From assembly GCF_004339525.1 (NCBI RefSeq), contig NZ_SMGE01000001.1, positions 3,038,001-3,102,000 of the forward strand: DNA of 64,000 nucleotides, in the 5' to 3' direction. The position numbers and the translations under genes were made by a program. Source of the stretch: Flavobacterium sp. 90 (GTDB lineage: Bacteria; Bacteroidota; Bacteroidia; Flavobacteriales; Flavobacteriaceae). Within the stretch, counting starts at the first letter, position 1. The number at the start of each line of letters is the position of its first letter. This document shows positions 34,726 through 43,731 of the stretch, in pieces. The notes under the pieces are model-generated. The model had not been told where the DNA came from and ran no database searches. It saw only the letters and a program-made list of their open reading frames with translations.

Positions 34726-35351
34726 AAGTACTTGCCATTCTTGGTTCAGGAGATTTAGGTCAACAAATTGCACATTATGCTTTATCTGATCATCAATATA
34801 GCAAGATTGTTTTTTTTGATGATTTTTGTCTTGAAAAGATGATAAATTTGATTCCTGTAATTGGTAAAATAAAAGACGTTGAGAAAGCCTTTGAACTGAA
34901 ACAGTTTGATGAATTATTGATAGGAATAGGATATAAACATCTGGCATATAAAAAAAAGATTTTTGAGGAATTTAAAAATAAAATTCCGTTTGGAAAATTG
35001 ATACATTCAACTGCTTTAATTGATTCAACTGCTTTAATCGAAAGAGGATGTGTAATTTATCCAGGCTGTATAATTGATGCTAAGTCAATAATTAAAGAAA
35101 ATGTGATTTTGAATATTGGATGCACGATTGCACACGATACAATTATTGGGGCACATTCTTTTTTGTCACCAAGAGTTGCTATTGCGGGATTTGTTACTAT
35201 TAAAGAACAATGTTTTTTAGGCATCAATTCAACAATTGTAGACAATGTTGATATTGTTAGTAAAACCCAAATAGGAGCAGGATCCTTAGTTATAAAATCA
35301 ATAGATAAAAATGGGTTATATGTTGGTAATCCAGTGCGATTTGTAAAATAA
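34722..35351 (+). CDS. PglD/NeuD-like sugar acetyltransferase
   Basis: A 209-residue two-domain acetyltransferase: an N-terminal Rossmann-like domain (LAILGSGDLGQQIA, residues 4-17, and a GIGYKHL block) and a C-terminal left-handed beta-helix. The catalytic His is in CTIAHDTIIGAHSFLSP. It overlaps the WbqC gene by 4 bases and shares one base with wecE. It most likely N-acetylates the 4-amino group of the wecE product, replacing the unrelated WecD. Acetylating a UDP-sugar from PglE or a ulosonic acid is an alternative. Confidence 0.82.
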   Translation: MKVLAILGSGDLGQQIAHYALSDHQYSKIVFFDDFCLEKMINLIPVIGKIKDVEKAFELKQFDELLIGIGYKHLAYKKKIFEEFKNKIPFGKLIHSTALIDSTALIERGCVIYPGCIIDAKSIIKENVILNIGCTIAHDTIIGAHSFLSPRVAIAGFVTIKEQCFLGINSTIVDNVDIVSKTQIGAGSLVIKSIDKNGLYVGNPVRFVK

Positions 35352-36484
35352 TGATAAATTTTAATAAACCTTATCTAACAGGTAGTGAAACCAGATATAT
35401 TGAAGACGCAGTTGCATCCGGCAAAATTTCTGGGAACGGTAAATACACTCAATTGTGTCAGCAATTTTTTGAAGAAAACTATGGTTTTGGAAAATGCTTA
35501 CTAACGACATCTTGTACAGATGCCTTAGAAATGGCGGCGATTTTAATTAACATTCAGCCGGGAGATGAGGTAATAATTCCATCTTATACTTTTGTTTCTA
35601 CTGCAAATGCTTTTGTGTTAAGAGGTGCAAAAATTATTTTCGCTGATTCTAATGCTGACAATCCAAATATTGATGTAAGTAGTATTGAATCCTTAATTTC
35701 GGTAAAAACGAAAGCAATTGTTCCAGTACATTATTCTGGAATTGCTTGTGATATGGATGCTATAATGGAAATTGCATGTCGCCATAATTTATTTGTTATA
35801 GAAGATGCAGCACAAGCAATAGACAGTTTTTATATTGGAAAAGATGGTATAAAAAAGGCTTTAGGTTCTATAGGACATTTAGCCGCATTTTCTTTTCATG
35901 AAACAAAAAATATAATTTCAGGTGAGGGAGGAATGCTGGTCATTAATGATAAACAATTTGAGAAGAGAGCTGAAATTATTTGGGAAAAAGGAACAAATCG
36001 TTCTGCTTTTTTTAGAGGTGAGATAGATAAATATGGATGGGTTGATATTGGGTCATCATTTTTGCCTTCTGAGATAATTGCAGCCTTTTTATGGGCACAA
36101 ATTGAACACTTGGATAATATCCAACAAAAGCGCAAAACAATTTGGGACAAGTATTATAAAAGCTTAAGTGAAGGCGAAAATAATTACGACTTTCAATTGC
36201 CTCAAATTCCTAATTATGCAACTAATAATGCGCATATGTTTTATCTGATTTTTAAATCAGAAGAGAAAAGAATTGAATGTATCTCTCGCTTAAAAAGTAA
36301 AAATATTCATGCTGTTTTTCATTATCTAAGCTTGCATAAAAGCCCTTATTATATTGAGAAGTATGATGGAGAAGACTTGTTTTGGAGCAATTATTATTCT
36401 GATAGACTATTACGTTTACCATTTTACTACGAGCTTTCAACGAAAGATATTGAGCTAATCATATCAACAATAAAGAATGAGTAA
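35351..36484 (+). CDS. wecE: dTDP-4-amino-4,6-dideoxygalactose transaminase
   Basis: A 377-residue DegT-family aminotransferase. The N-terminus INFNKPYLTGSETRYIEDA, TTSCTDALEMAA, IIPSYTFVSTANAFVLRGA and EDAAQAID match WecE/RffA, and the PLP lysine is K186 in FSFHETKNIISGEGG. This HETKN form is characteristic of the dTDP-Fuc4N enzyme rather than of PglE (compare FNGNK at 26030). The substrate, dTDP-4-keto-6-deoxyglucose, is the product of RmlA and RmlB. Length is normal. Confidence 0.92.
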   Translation: MINFNKPYLTGSETRYIEDAVASGKISGNGKYTQLCQQFFEENYGFGKCLLTTSCTDALEMAAILINIQPGDEVIIPSYTFVSTANAFVLRGAKIIFADSNADNPNIDVSSIESLISVKTKAIVPVHYSGIACDMDAIMEIACRHNLFVIEDAAQAIDSFYIGKDGIKKALGSIGHLAAFSFHETKNIISGEGGMLVINDKQFEKRAEIIWEKGTNRSAFFRGEIDKYGWVDIGSSFLPSEIIAAFLWAQIEHLDNIQQKRKTIWDKYYKSLSEGENNYDFQLPQIPNYATNNAHMFYLIFKSEEKRIECISRLKSKNIHAVFHYLSLHKSPYYIEKYDGEDLFWSNYYSDRLLRLPFYYELSTKDIELIISTIKNE

Positions 36485-36575
36485 GATAGAAATGTTATTT
36501 TTCGGGACCTATTTTACAATGATGTAGCACAATTAGAGATGAATGAATTAAATTTATTTTAAGAATTTTTAGTTA

Positions 36576-37733
36576 ATGTCAGTTAAAATAATTCATATCT
36601 GTGAAGATGAAAAGTTTATTAATTCTGCAATTATGCAGTTTGAATTTTGCTTTTCCGGATGTAATACTTTTTATGTAGTACAATCTCAAATCAAAACTGA
36701 TTTTGTACACGTGAAACCTCAAGAGTTTGTTCATCCATGTACTAAGAAACAATTAATAAACATTGCAGAGACAATTGAAAAATCTGTTATAGTTGTGTTG
36801 CATAGTTTATCAGTTCCATTTTATGATTTTGTCTTACAATTACCGAAAGAAAATCCAGTTGTCTGGTTTTGTTTTGGTTTTGAAGTGTATAATGATAAGA
36901 ACTATTATAAAACTCAAAATTTATTTGATAAGATTACTTGGAGTAAATTTCCAGACTTACAAGTTTCTCAAAAGAAAAGAATAAAAGAGCTGATTAGGCC
37001 ATATTATCGATTAGTTAATAAAAGACTACCGCTCTCTTCTCAAGAATATAAAAGAAAAGTAATAAAACGAATTGATTTTTTAGGAAGCTCTTTTAAGGAA
37101 GAATTCGATTTCGTGAGTAAGTTGATTAAAGAGAAAAAGTATTTTTTTGATTATTGGTATTATCCTATCGAGCAAATTCTAAATGTCTCAGCATCTTTTA
37201 AACCATTAAAGAAAACTATTTTAATTGGAAATTCAGGGACTAATACAGGAAATCATTTAGATGTTTTTGACAAAATTAAAAGTTTTAATTTAATTGCAGA
37301 GCAGATTGTCGTTCCCTTAAATTATGGTGACTCAAGATATATTGACATTATTTTGAATGAAGGTCAACTCCATTTTTCAGATAAATTTCTTCCTTTACGC
37401 CAATTCATTTCTTTACAAGAATACAATACAATTTTGGAAGAAGTTGGTATTGCAATTTTTAATAACAGAAGACAACAAGCTATTGGTAATACAATTGCAT
37501 TATTATGGTTGGGAGCAAAAGTGTTTTTGAGCAAGCAAAATTCATTTTATGATTTTTTAAAGCGTACAGGAATATATATTTATTGTTATGAAACAGATTT
37601 AAATGAGCAAAGTTGTAATCAATTTTTATCTTTAGAACAAGTTGAGCACAACAAAACTATTTTATTTAGTCTTTTAAATCAAGAAAAGTTAGCTGTCGAA
37701 TTGCAAAATCAAATCTACAGAATTAATGTCTAA
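36576..37733 (+). CDS. wecF: WecF-like (GT56) Fuc4NAc transferase
   Basis: A 385-residue protein resembling TDP-Fuc4NAc:lipid II Fuc4NAc transferase. The C-terminal half has ILIGNSGTNTGNHLDVF near residues 214-230, a QIVVPLNYGDSRYI block, and NNRRQQAIGNTIALLWLGAKVFL with the following NSFYDFL, which parallel the GNSGD, VPMGYP, RQQGIG and NPFW blocks of WecF. Gene order after wecE and an acetyltransferase supports this. It overlaps the next transferase gene by 8 bases. Here the acceptor is presumably a different lipid-linked sugar than in enterobacterial common antigen. Confidence 0.8.
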   Translation: MSVKIIHICEDEKFINSAIMQFEFCFSGCNTFYVVQSQIKTDFVHVKPQEFVHPCTKKQLINIAETIEKSVIVVLHSLSVPFYDFVLQLPKENPVVWFCFGFEVYNDKNYYKTQNLFDKITWSKFPDLQVSQKKRIKELIRPYYRLVNKRLPLSSQEYKRKVIKRIDFLGSSFKEEFDFVSKLIKEKKYFFDYWYYPIEQILNVSASFKPLKKTILIGNSGTNTGNHLDVFDKIKSFNLIAEQIVVPLNYGDSRYIDIILNEGQLHFSDKFLPLRQFISLQEYNTILEEVGIAIFNNRRQQAIGNTIALLWLGAKVFLSKQNSFYDFLKRTGIYIYCYETDLNEQSCNQFLSLEQVEHNKTILFSLLNQEKLAVELQNQIYRINV

Positions 37734-38625
37734 TCAATTATTTTCAATTTTAATAGCTAATTACAATAATGGACATTTTTTTAAAGATTGCTATTCAAGC
37801 ATTCTTGATCAAACGTATCAAAATTGGGAAATAATTATTGTAGATGATTGTTCTACAGATGATTCGGTTGCGGTTATTGAAAATATAATTAAAGGTGATT
37901 CTAGATTTAAATTGTTTGCTAATCCTATAAATAGAGGTTGTGGTTATACTAAAAATAGATGTGCACAATTAGCTAAGGGAGAGATCTTAGGATTTTTAGA
38001 TCCTGATGATGCAATTACAAATGATGCTTTGCGAATAATGGTTGAAAAGCATAAAACCAATCCAGAAGTTGCAATTATTACTTCTAAATATGATTTAGTA
38101 GATTTAAATATGAGTTTTAAAAATGTAAGCTCACACGGTTGTAGCATTCCATTAGGCAAATCTTATTTAACTTTTGGAGAAGGAGCTCTAACTCATTTTG
38201 CTACTTTTAAAAAAGAATGTTTTTTAAAATCTATTGGTATAGATTTTAGGATGAAACGTGCTGTTGATCAAGATCTATATTACAAATTAGAAGAGCAAGG
38301 AAAACATTTATTTATAGACAAAGTTTTGTATCATTATCGAATTCATGGCAATAGTATTTCGGCAAACGAAAATCTCTATAAAGCGCAATATTGGCATTTT
38401 TATACCATGATAAATGCCTACGAAAGAAGAAAGAGATTTAGCCTTGCAATAGATAATTTTACAGCCTTGCAAATTAATAAACTCAAGTCCAATTATTATT
38501 ATTCAAGATTTGAAAGGGCTAAAACGAAGAATCAATTTTGTATTAAATATTATTTCTTTTTTAAAAGCATAATTGCTTTTCCAAGATATAATATCAGGTT
38601 TAAATTGAAATCGCTTTTCGTATAG
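37726..38625 (+). CDS. Family 2 glycosyltransferase
   Basis: A 299-residue GT-A enzyme with SILIANYNNGHFF, VDDCSTDDS (about residues 38-46), NRGCGYTKNRC and the metal-binding FLDPDDAI (about 87-94). A KRAVDQDLYYKLEEQG block is the likely catalytic-base region. Start overlaps the WecF-like gene by 8 bases. Substrates are not identified. Confidence 0.88.
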   Translation: MSNQLFSILIANYNNGHFFKDCYSSILDQTYQNWEIIIVDDCSTDDSVAVIENIIKGDSRFKLFANPINRGCGYTKNRCAQLAKGEILGFLDPDDAITNDALRIMVEKHKTNPEVAIITSKYDLVDLNMSFKNVSSHGCSIPLGKSYLTFGEGALTHFATFKKECFLKSIGIDFRMKRAVDQDLYYKLEEQGKHLFIDKVLYHYRIHGNSISANENLYKAQYWHFYTMINAYERRKRFSLAIDNFTALQINKLKSNYYYSRFERAKTKNQFCIKYYFFFKSIIAFPRYNIRFKLKSLFV

Positions 38626-38821
38626 AGGACTAATTATAATGTATTTAAGTAATGTGTTTATACTATAATTTGTAACAATCTTTAGATAAATACATATAAT
38701 TTGCTTTAGCGCAAGCTAATGATAATTAAGAATGTATTACAGCAAAATATAGAAGTCCTGATTAGACAGATCATGTTGCTTAAAATTTGAGAATAAATAA
38801 AATTTTAATTTTTTTTAATTA
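38626..38821 (+). other. Gap between glycosyltransferase genes with a small GCAA-loop hairpin
   Basis: This 196-base stretch has a short inverted repeat, TTAGC-GCAA-GCTAA, at 38706-38719 forming a GNRA-type loop, but no T-tract. Two TATAATTTG strings resemble the -7 element with one extra spacer base, so a weak internal promoter is possible. No coding remnant was recognised. Confidence 0.35.
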
Positions 38822-39898
38822 ATGATAACCATAATATATCCTTTTAAAAACAGAGAATTACAAAGAATCAAAAGATCTTTAGATTCTTTGGTTAATCAAT
38901 CGAATAAGGATTTTGATGTTGTTTTTGTTGATTATGGGTCTGATTTTGAAATAGCAGCTTCGGTTAAAGAATTGTTGAAACAATATGAATTTGTAAGGTA
39001 TATTTATTCTTTTCATAATAATCAACCTTGGTCTCGTGCTAAAGCAATTAATATAGGGATAAGATTTGTAGAAACAGAATATGTTTTTATTGCAGATATA
39101 GACATTATTTTTAATAAAAGATTCGTAGATGTTCTATTTGAATTGCAAAATAAAAAAGAGAATGTTTATTTCCAGGTTGGTTATTTAGATAAACATGAAA
39201 GTGTTGAGATTAAAGAATTTGATCTTTATACTATCGCATCTAAAAGTATACCGGAAGGGCAAGGCTTATCATTATTCAAATTAGATTCATTATTGAAGGT
39301 TGGAGGATTTGATGAGTTTTTTCATTTTTGGGGAGCAGAGGATGAAGATGTGCATTTAAGACTTCAAGAAGCTGGCTTTTCTTCAAAATTTTATAATAAT
39401 GAAATTTTGCTTTTACACCAATGGCATAAAATTTTTGAAACTTTTGATAATAATAAATTATCAAGTGAACCTAGATTATCAGATGTTTTTAATCTTAATA
39501 AACAAAAACTAAGGTTTAATCAAAAGAATCATATCGAAAAACCTAACAATGAAAATTGGGGGAAATTAATTACTGAAAAAGAGTTTCAATTTTTAGATTC
39601 AAATGATCAATCTATTGTTTTATTGAATAAAAAACACGTGGTTGAAAATTTCTTGGATATTATTTTGCCAAAGACTAATGCTGAAATTATTAATGTTATT
39701 TTTCAGGAGGATCCTTATCAATTGACGTTGAAATACAAAATAAAGAAACTTCTTCGCATTAAAACTCAGGAATATTATTCCTTAAAACAGATTAACGATA
39801 TGCTTCTAAAAGTTTTGGTAATTTATTATCAGGATTATTTATATAACTACAAGATTAGTTCTGATTTGAAAAGTATTCAATTAAAAATTAGTAAATAA
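38822..39898 (+). CDS. GT-A glycosyltransferase, chondroitin-polymerase/galactosyltransferase-like (paralogue of 44620)
   Basis: A 358-residue GT-A protein with TIIYPFKNRELQRIKRSLDSL at the N-terminus (given here by position: residues 3-23), QPWSRAKAINIG, a metal-binding ADIDIIF near residues 93-99, and FHFWGAEDEDVHLRL near 167-181, the GAEDxD block of the galactosyltransferase C-terminal region. A basic KYKIKKLLR segment marks the C-terminal third. The protein at 44620 has the same length and the same blocks throughout, so the two are duplicates. Confidence 0.8.
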   Translation: MITIIYPFKNRELQRIKRSLDSLVNQSNKDFDVVFVDYGSDFEIAASVKELLKQYEFVRYIYSFHNNQPWSRAKAINIGIRFVETEYVFIADIDIIFNKRFVDVLFELQNKKENVYFQVGYLDKHESVEIKEFDLYTIASKSIPEGQGLSLFKLDSLLKVGGFDEFFHFWGAEDEDVHLRLQEAGFSSKFYNNEILLLHQWHKIFETFDNNKLSSEPRLSDVFNLNKQKLRFNQKNHIEKPNNENWGKLITEKEFQFLDSNDQSIVLLNKKHVVENFLDIILPKTNAEIINVIFQEDPYQLTLKYKIKKLLRIKTQEYYSLKQINDMLLKVLVIYYQDYLYNYKISSDLKSIQLKISK

Positions 39899-39906
39899 TT
39901 ATTTTG

Positions 39907-40845
39907 ATGCCAGAATTAATCTCGATTATAATTCCAACATATAACAGAGTTCATTTGATAAGTGAAACTCTTGACAGCATTTTGACGCAAACCTATAAAA
40001 ACTGGGAATGTATTGTTGTTGATGATGGTTCTACAGATAATACCGCTGATATCTTAGCTGAATATATCGAAAGAGATAATAGATTTCAATATCATAAGAG
40101 ACCCCAAGAAAGACCAAAAGGTCCAAACTCATGTCGAAATTATGGTTTTGAATTGAGTAAAGGTGATTACGTTAAGTGGTTTGATAGCGATGATTTTTTT
40201 GTCTTAGATGCTTTTGAAGTTTCAAGTAATTTTTTTTCAAAACTACCTGACTTAATCGTTTCATCATTAGAATTTATAGATTTTAATAAAAAGAAGATAG
40301 AAAAAAAACACGTTTTCTTTTCTGAAAATACAATTCAGGATTATTTAACAGGTAAAATTGGTTTTTATATTTGTACTCCAACATGGAAAAAGAGTTTTTT
40401 ACAAAAGCAACCATATTTATTTGACGAAATGATCACAAATATGGATGATTGGGATTTTAATCTTCGAATGTTATATCAGGATCCTTCAATAATTTATGTA
40501 GACAAGCCACTAATTCAATATCGTGTGCATGAAGATTCATTATCTCATGAAATTAGTAAGCTTAACTTCAAAGAGATACAATCCGAATTTAAAGCGATCA
40601 GGAAACATTTATTACTGATAGAGGAAAACAAGAAAGCAGATTCCAGAGTTCTAAAAACATATTTAAAGAATCGGCATAAAATTGTACTTAGAGCTGCTTT
40701 GGTCGAGAATGATAAGCATAAATTTTCTTATTTGAAAAACCTTTTGATTCTCGAATTTCAGCTTTTTCAATATGTAGAAATAGTAAAAACAATAGTAGGA
40801 TTTACTATCTACAGTCTTTTTAAAAAAGGTTACAAACTTTTATAA
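39907..40845 (+). CDS. Family 2 glycosyltransferase
   Basis: A 312-residue GT-A enzyme from the ATG at 39907, not the TTG one codon earlier. It has SIIIPTYNRVHLISETLDS, VDDGSTDNT (about residues 37-45) and WFDSDDFFV (about 92-100) as the metal-binding motif; NMDDWDFNLRML is the likely catalytic-base region. It lies 8 bases after the paralogous GT at 38822. Donor and acceptor are unknown. Confidence 0.88.
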   Translation: MPELISIIIPTYNRVHLISETLDSILTQTYKNWECIVVDDGSTDNTADILAEYIERDNRFQYHKRPQERPKGPNSCRNYGFELSKGDYVKWFDSDDFFVLDAFEVSSNFFSKLPDLIVSSLEFIDFNKKKIEKKHVFFSENTIQDYLTGKIGFYICTPTWKKSFLQKQPYLFDEMITNMDDWDFNLRMLYQDPSIIYVDKPLIQYRVHEDSLSHEISKLNFKEIQSEFKAIRKHLLLIEENKKADSRVLKTYLKNRHKIVLRAALVENDKHKFSYLKNLLILEFQLFQYVEIVKTIVGFTIYSLFKKGYKLL

Positions 40846-40867
40846 TAGTTCAAAAATAATTTAAGCT

Positions 40868-41572
40868 ATGTCCAACTCATTCACAAATATTAAACTTTCA
40901 AAAGAAAATCTGGAAAGTTATATTGTTCGAAGTGAAATCTTAAAAGCAGTTTCAAACGTATTTCCCGTATTCGAAGGAGAAGTTTTAGATTCTGGTTGTG
41001 GTTCTATGCCCTACAAAGAAATTATTCTTTCTAACCAAAAAGTAAAGAATTATGTAGGTTTGGATATTGAATCAAGTTTGGATTATGAAGGAGTTAGACC
41101 TGATTTTTTTTGGGATGGTAAAATTATGCCTTTTGAAGATGCAAGTTTTGATGTAGTATTTTCTACCGAAGTTTTGGAGCATGTACCAAATCCGGATGAA
41201 TATTTAACGGAAGTTAAAAGAGTTCTTAAACCTGGCGGAATGTTCTTTTTTACAGTACCTTTTTTAATGTCTTTGCATGAAGTTCCTCATGATTATTACA
41301 GATATACTCCTTTCTCCTTAGAAATGATTTTTAAACGAGTTGGTTTTACGTCCATAAAAATAAACCCAATGGGAGGTTATAATGCTGCTTTGGCACAAAT
41401 GCTTGGCTTATGGGTAAATATGTATTTATGGGGAAGAAAAAAGAAATTGATGAGATTTATTGCAAAACCTATCATTAGTTTTTTATATAAAAAAGATAAG
41501 GCAGCATCAAATTTTAATAAATCTACGATGATTGTAGGTCTTTCCGGGACAATTATAAAACCAATGAATTAA
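40868..41572 (+). CDS. SAM-dependent methyltransferase (class I)
   Basis: A 234-residue class I methyltransferase. Motif I is VLDSGCGSMPYKEI near residues 39-52, YVGLDIES gives the acidic residue after strand 2, and FDVVFSTEVLEHVPNP with RVLKPGGMFFFTVPF is the usual motif II-III region. It may methylate a sugar hydroxyl or a terminal residue. End methylation is known to stop chain growth in some ABC-exported O-antigens, and wzt here has an extended C-terminus, but this link is inferred. It lies 22 bases after the upstream GT. Confidence 0.82.
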   Translation: MSNSFTNIKLSKENLESYIVRSEILKAVSNVFPVFEGEVLDSGCGSMPYKEIILSNQKVKNYVGLDIESSLDYEGVRPDFFWDGKIMPFEDASFDVVFSTEVLEHVPNPDEYLTEVKRVLKPGGMFFFTVPFLMSLHEVPHDYYRYTPFSLEMIFKRVGFTSIKINPMGGYNAALAQMLGLWVNMYLWGRKKKLMRFIAKPIISFLYKKDKAASNFNKSTMIVGLSGTIIKPMN

Positions 41573-41574
41573 GA

Positions 41575-42717
41575 ATGAAAATACTTTTAATTTCGATGTC
41601 GTCTATTCATGCAATTCGCTGGATAGAAAATTTAAAAGATACTTCTTATGAATTGTATTGGTTTGATGTTATAGGAAAAGGCAAGTTAGAGACTTTAGAT
41701 TCCGTACATCAATTTACAGATTGGAAGAAGAGGAAAATACCGCATATAAAAGGAGAATTTTTTTTAAGTAAAAAAACACCATTTCTCTATGAAAAAATCC
41801 TGCCCTTTGTTGAAGTAACAGCAAATGAAGAATTAGAAAAAATAATTTTAGAAATTCAGCCAGATATTGTTCATAGCTTTGAGATGCAAAATTGCAGTTA
41901 TCCCATTCTTAAAACAATGCAGAAATATCCAAAAATTAAATGGTTATATTCTTGTTGGGGAAATGATTTGTACTATTTTCAGCAGTTTTCGTCACATTTA
42001 AAGAAAATAAAGCAAGTTTTGCAAAGAGTTGATTTCTTGCACACAGATTGTCAGCGAGATTTTATCTTGGCCAAAAAACATGGTTTCTCCGGAATTCATT
42101 CCGGGGTTGTTCCAGGAGGAACAGGGTACAAATTAGATGAGTTACAATCATATAAAATTCCAATTTCAGAGCGTAGAATAATTTTAGTAAAGGGTTACGA
42201 GCATATTCTTGGAAGAGGGTTAAATATCATAAAGGCATTAAATACTATTCAGGATCGAATTCAAGACTATGAAGTGGTTGTATTTGGAGCGCATAATGAA
42301 GTAATTGAGTATATAAAATCAAATCAATTGAATTTTAAAGTTTATGACAGACATGAACTTTCACATCATGAATTGATGCAGTTGATGGGAAAATCGTTAT
42401 TTTATATTGGTAATAGCATTTCTGATGGAATGCCTAATACGCTTTTGGAGGCAATTGTAATGGGAGCATTTCCTATACAGTCAAATCCAGGTGGAGCAAC
42501 CGAAGAAATAATTACAAATGGAATAAATGGGTTTCTAATCGAAAATCCAGAATCCGTTTCTGAAATTAAAACACTTATTTTACATGCCATTTCTGATTTT
42601 CAAATGGTAGAAAAAGCAGCTATTGAAAATGAAAATATAGTGATGCAAAGATTAGATTATTCAAGTAATAGAATAAAGGTTATAGATATTTATAAGAATA
42701 TTTTAGAATGCGAGTAG
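41575..42717 (+). CDS. Family 4 glycosyltransferase (GT-B)
   Basis: A 380-residue GT-B enzyme. N-terminal LLISMSSIHAIRWIENL, a SCWGNDLYYF block and HTDCQRDF form the acceptor half. The donor half has VKGYEHILGRG, and SDGMPNTLLEAIVMGAFPIQS (about residues 282-302) carries the conserved glutamate of the EX7E-like site. It starts two bases after the methyltransferase stop and overlaps the next gene by 10 bases. Sugar specificity is unknown. Confidence 0.87.
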   Translation: MKILLISMSSIHAIRWIENLKDTSYELYWFDVIGKGKLETLDSVHQFTDWKKRKIPHIKGEFFLSKKTPFLYEKILPFVEVTANEELEKIILEIQPDIVHSFEMQNCSYPILKTMQKYPKIKWLYSCWGNDLYYFQQFSSHLKKIKQVLQRVDFLHTDCQRDFILAKKHGFSGIHSGVVPGGTGYKLDELQSYKIPISERRIILVKGYEHILGRGLNIIKALNTIQDRIQDYEVVVFGAHNEVIEYIKSNQLNFKVYDRHELSHHELMQLMGKSLFYIGNSISDGMPNTLLEAIVMGAFPIQSNPGGATEEIITNGINGFLIENPESVSEIKTLILHAISDFQMVEKAAIENENIVMQRLDYSSNRIKVIDIYKNILECE

Positions 42718-43727
42718 GTTTTAATCCACATAAAGATAAAGTTCAGGAAACATCAGATTATTATCATCAGATTATTATTCCTGTTTATATACCTAATCAG
42801 GACGATTATTTTAAAGACGGTTTTGAGATTTTGAAACTATGTCTGAAATCCCTTTTTGCTACAATTCACGATAAAACGTTTATTACAATTGTAAATAATG
42901 GCAGTTGTGAATTGATAAAGAATTATTTGGACAGTTTATATGTAGAAAATAAAATTCAAGAGATAATTCATACCGTTAATATTGGAAAGCTTAATGCGAT
43001 TTTAAAAGGTATTTCCGGGAATAATTTTTCTTTAATTACTATTTCAGATTCAGATGTGCTTTTTTTAGATAATTGGCAAAAAGCAACCTATGATGTTTTT
43101 GAAAGTTTTCCTAAAACAGGTGCTGTATGTCCTACACCATCTTCACGATCTTTAAGGTCTAATACGGCAAATATATATTGGGATTTATTTTTTTCTAAAA
43201 AACTAAAATTTGCAACTGTTGAGAATCCGGAAGCATTAAAGAAGTTTGCACATAGTGCCGGAAATATTGATTTTTACAATTCTGTTCAATTAAAAAAATA
43301 CCTCACAATAACAAATCAAGATAAAAAAGCAGTTATTGGAGCAGGACATTTTGTTACAACTTACAGAGCTTCTGTTTTTGATAATTTACAAAATCGATAT
43401 ACAAATTACAAACTTGGAGGAAATAGCGAATCTAAATTTTTGGATATTCCAGTTGTTAGAAATGGTTTTTGGAGATTATCTACTTCCAATAATTATGCTT
43501 ATCACATGGGAAATGTTATAGAAGATTGGATGTTTGATGAAGTCTCTAAAATAGAACAAAATCATAAAGAATATACAGGTGAGTTAAAATCGATTAAATC
43601 AGGTTCTTCTTTTTCTTATTTTATTAAAAGCAGACTTTTTGGGAAGTTCATATTGAATAAAAAAATCATGAAATACTTTTTAATGTCCAAAGGACTCTCA
43701 AAAGAAGAGGCGGAAACTTATTTATAA
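42708..43727 (+). CDS. GT-A-like glycosyltransferase
   Basis: A 339-residue protein with a family 2-like core: IIIPVYIPNQDDYF, a VNNGS segment, NIGKLNAILKG and TISDSDVLFLDNW near residues 106-118, which gives a DSD metal-binding triplet. The region after it (PTPSSRSLRSNT, AGHFVTTYRAS) is conserved-looking but not one I can tie to a named subfamily. It overlaps the upstream GT4 gene by 10 bases, so the pair is probably co-translated. Substrates are unknown. Confidence 0.72.
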   Translation: MRVGFNPHKDKVQETSDYYHQIIIPVYIPNQDDYFKDGFEILKLCLKSLFATIHDKTFITIVNNGSCELIKNYLDSLYVENKIQEIIHTVNIGKLNAILKGISGNNFSLITISDSDVLFLDNWQKATYDVFESFPKTGAVCPTPSSRSLRSNTANIYWDLFFSKKLKFATVENPEALKKFAHSAGNIDFYNSVQLKKYLTITNQDKKAVIGAGHFVTTYRASVFDNLQNRYTNYKLGGNSESKFLDIPVVRNGFWRLSTSNNYAYHMGNVIEDWMFDEVSKIEQNHKEYTGELKSIKSGSSFSYFIKSRLFGKFILNKKIMKYFLMSKGLSKEEAETYL

Positions 43728-43731
43728 ATTG

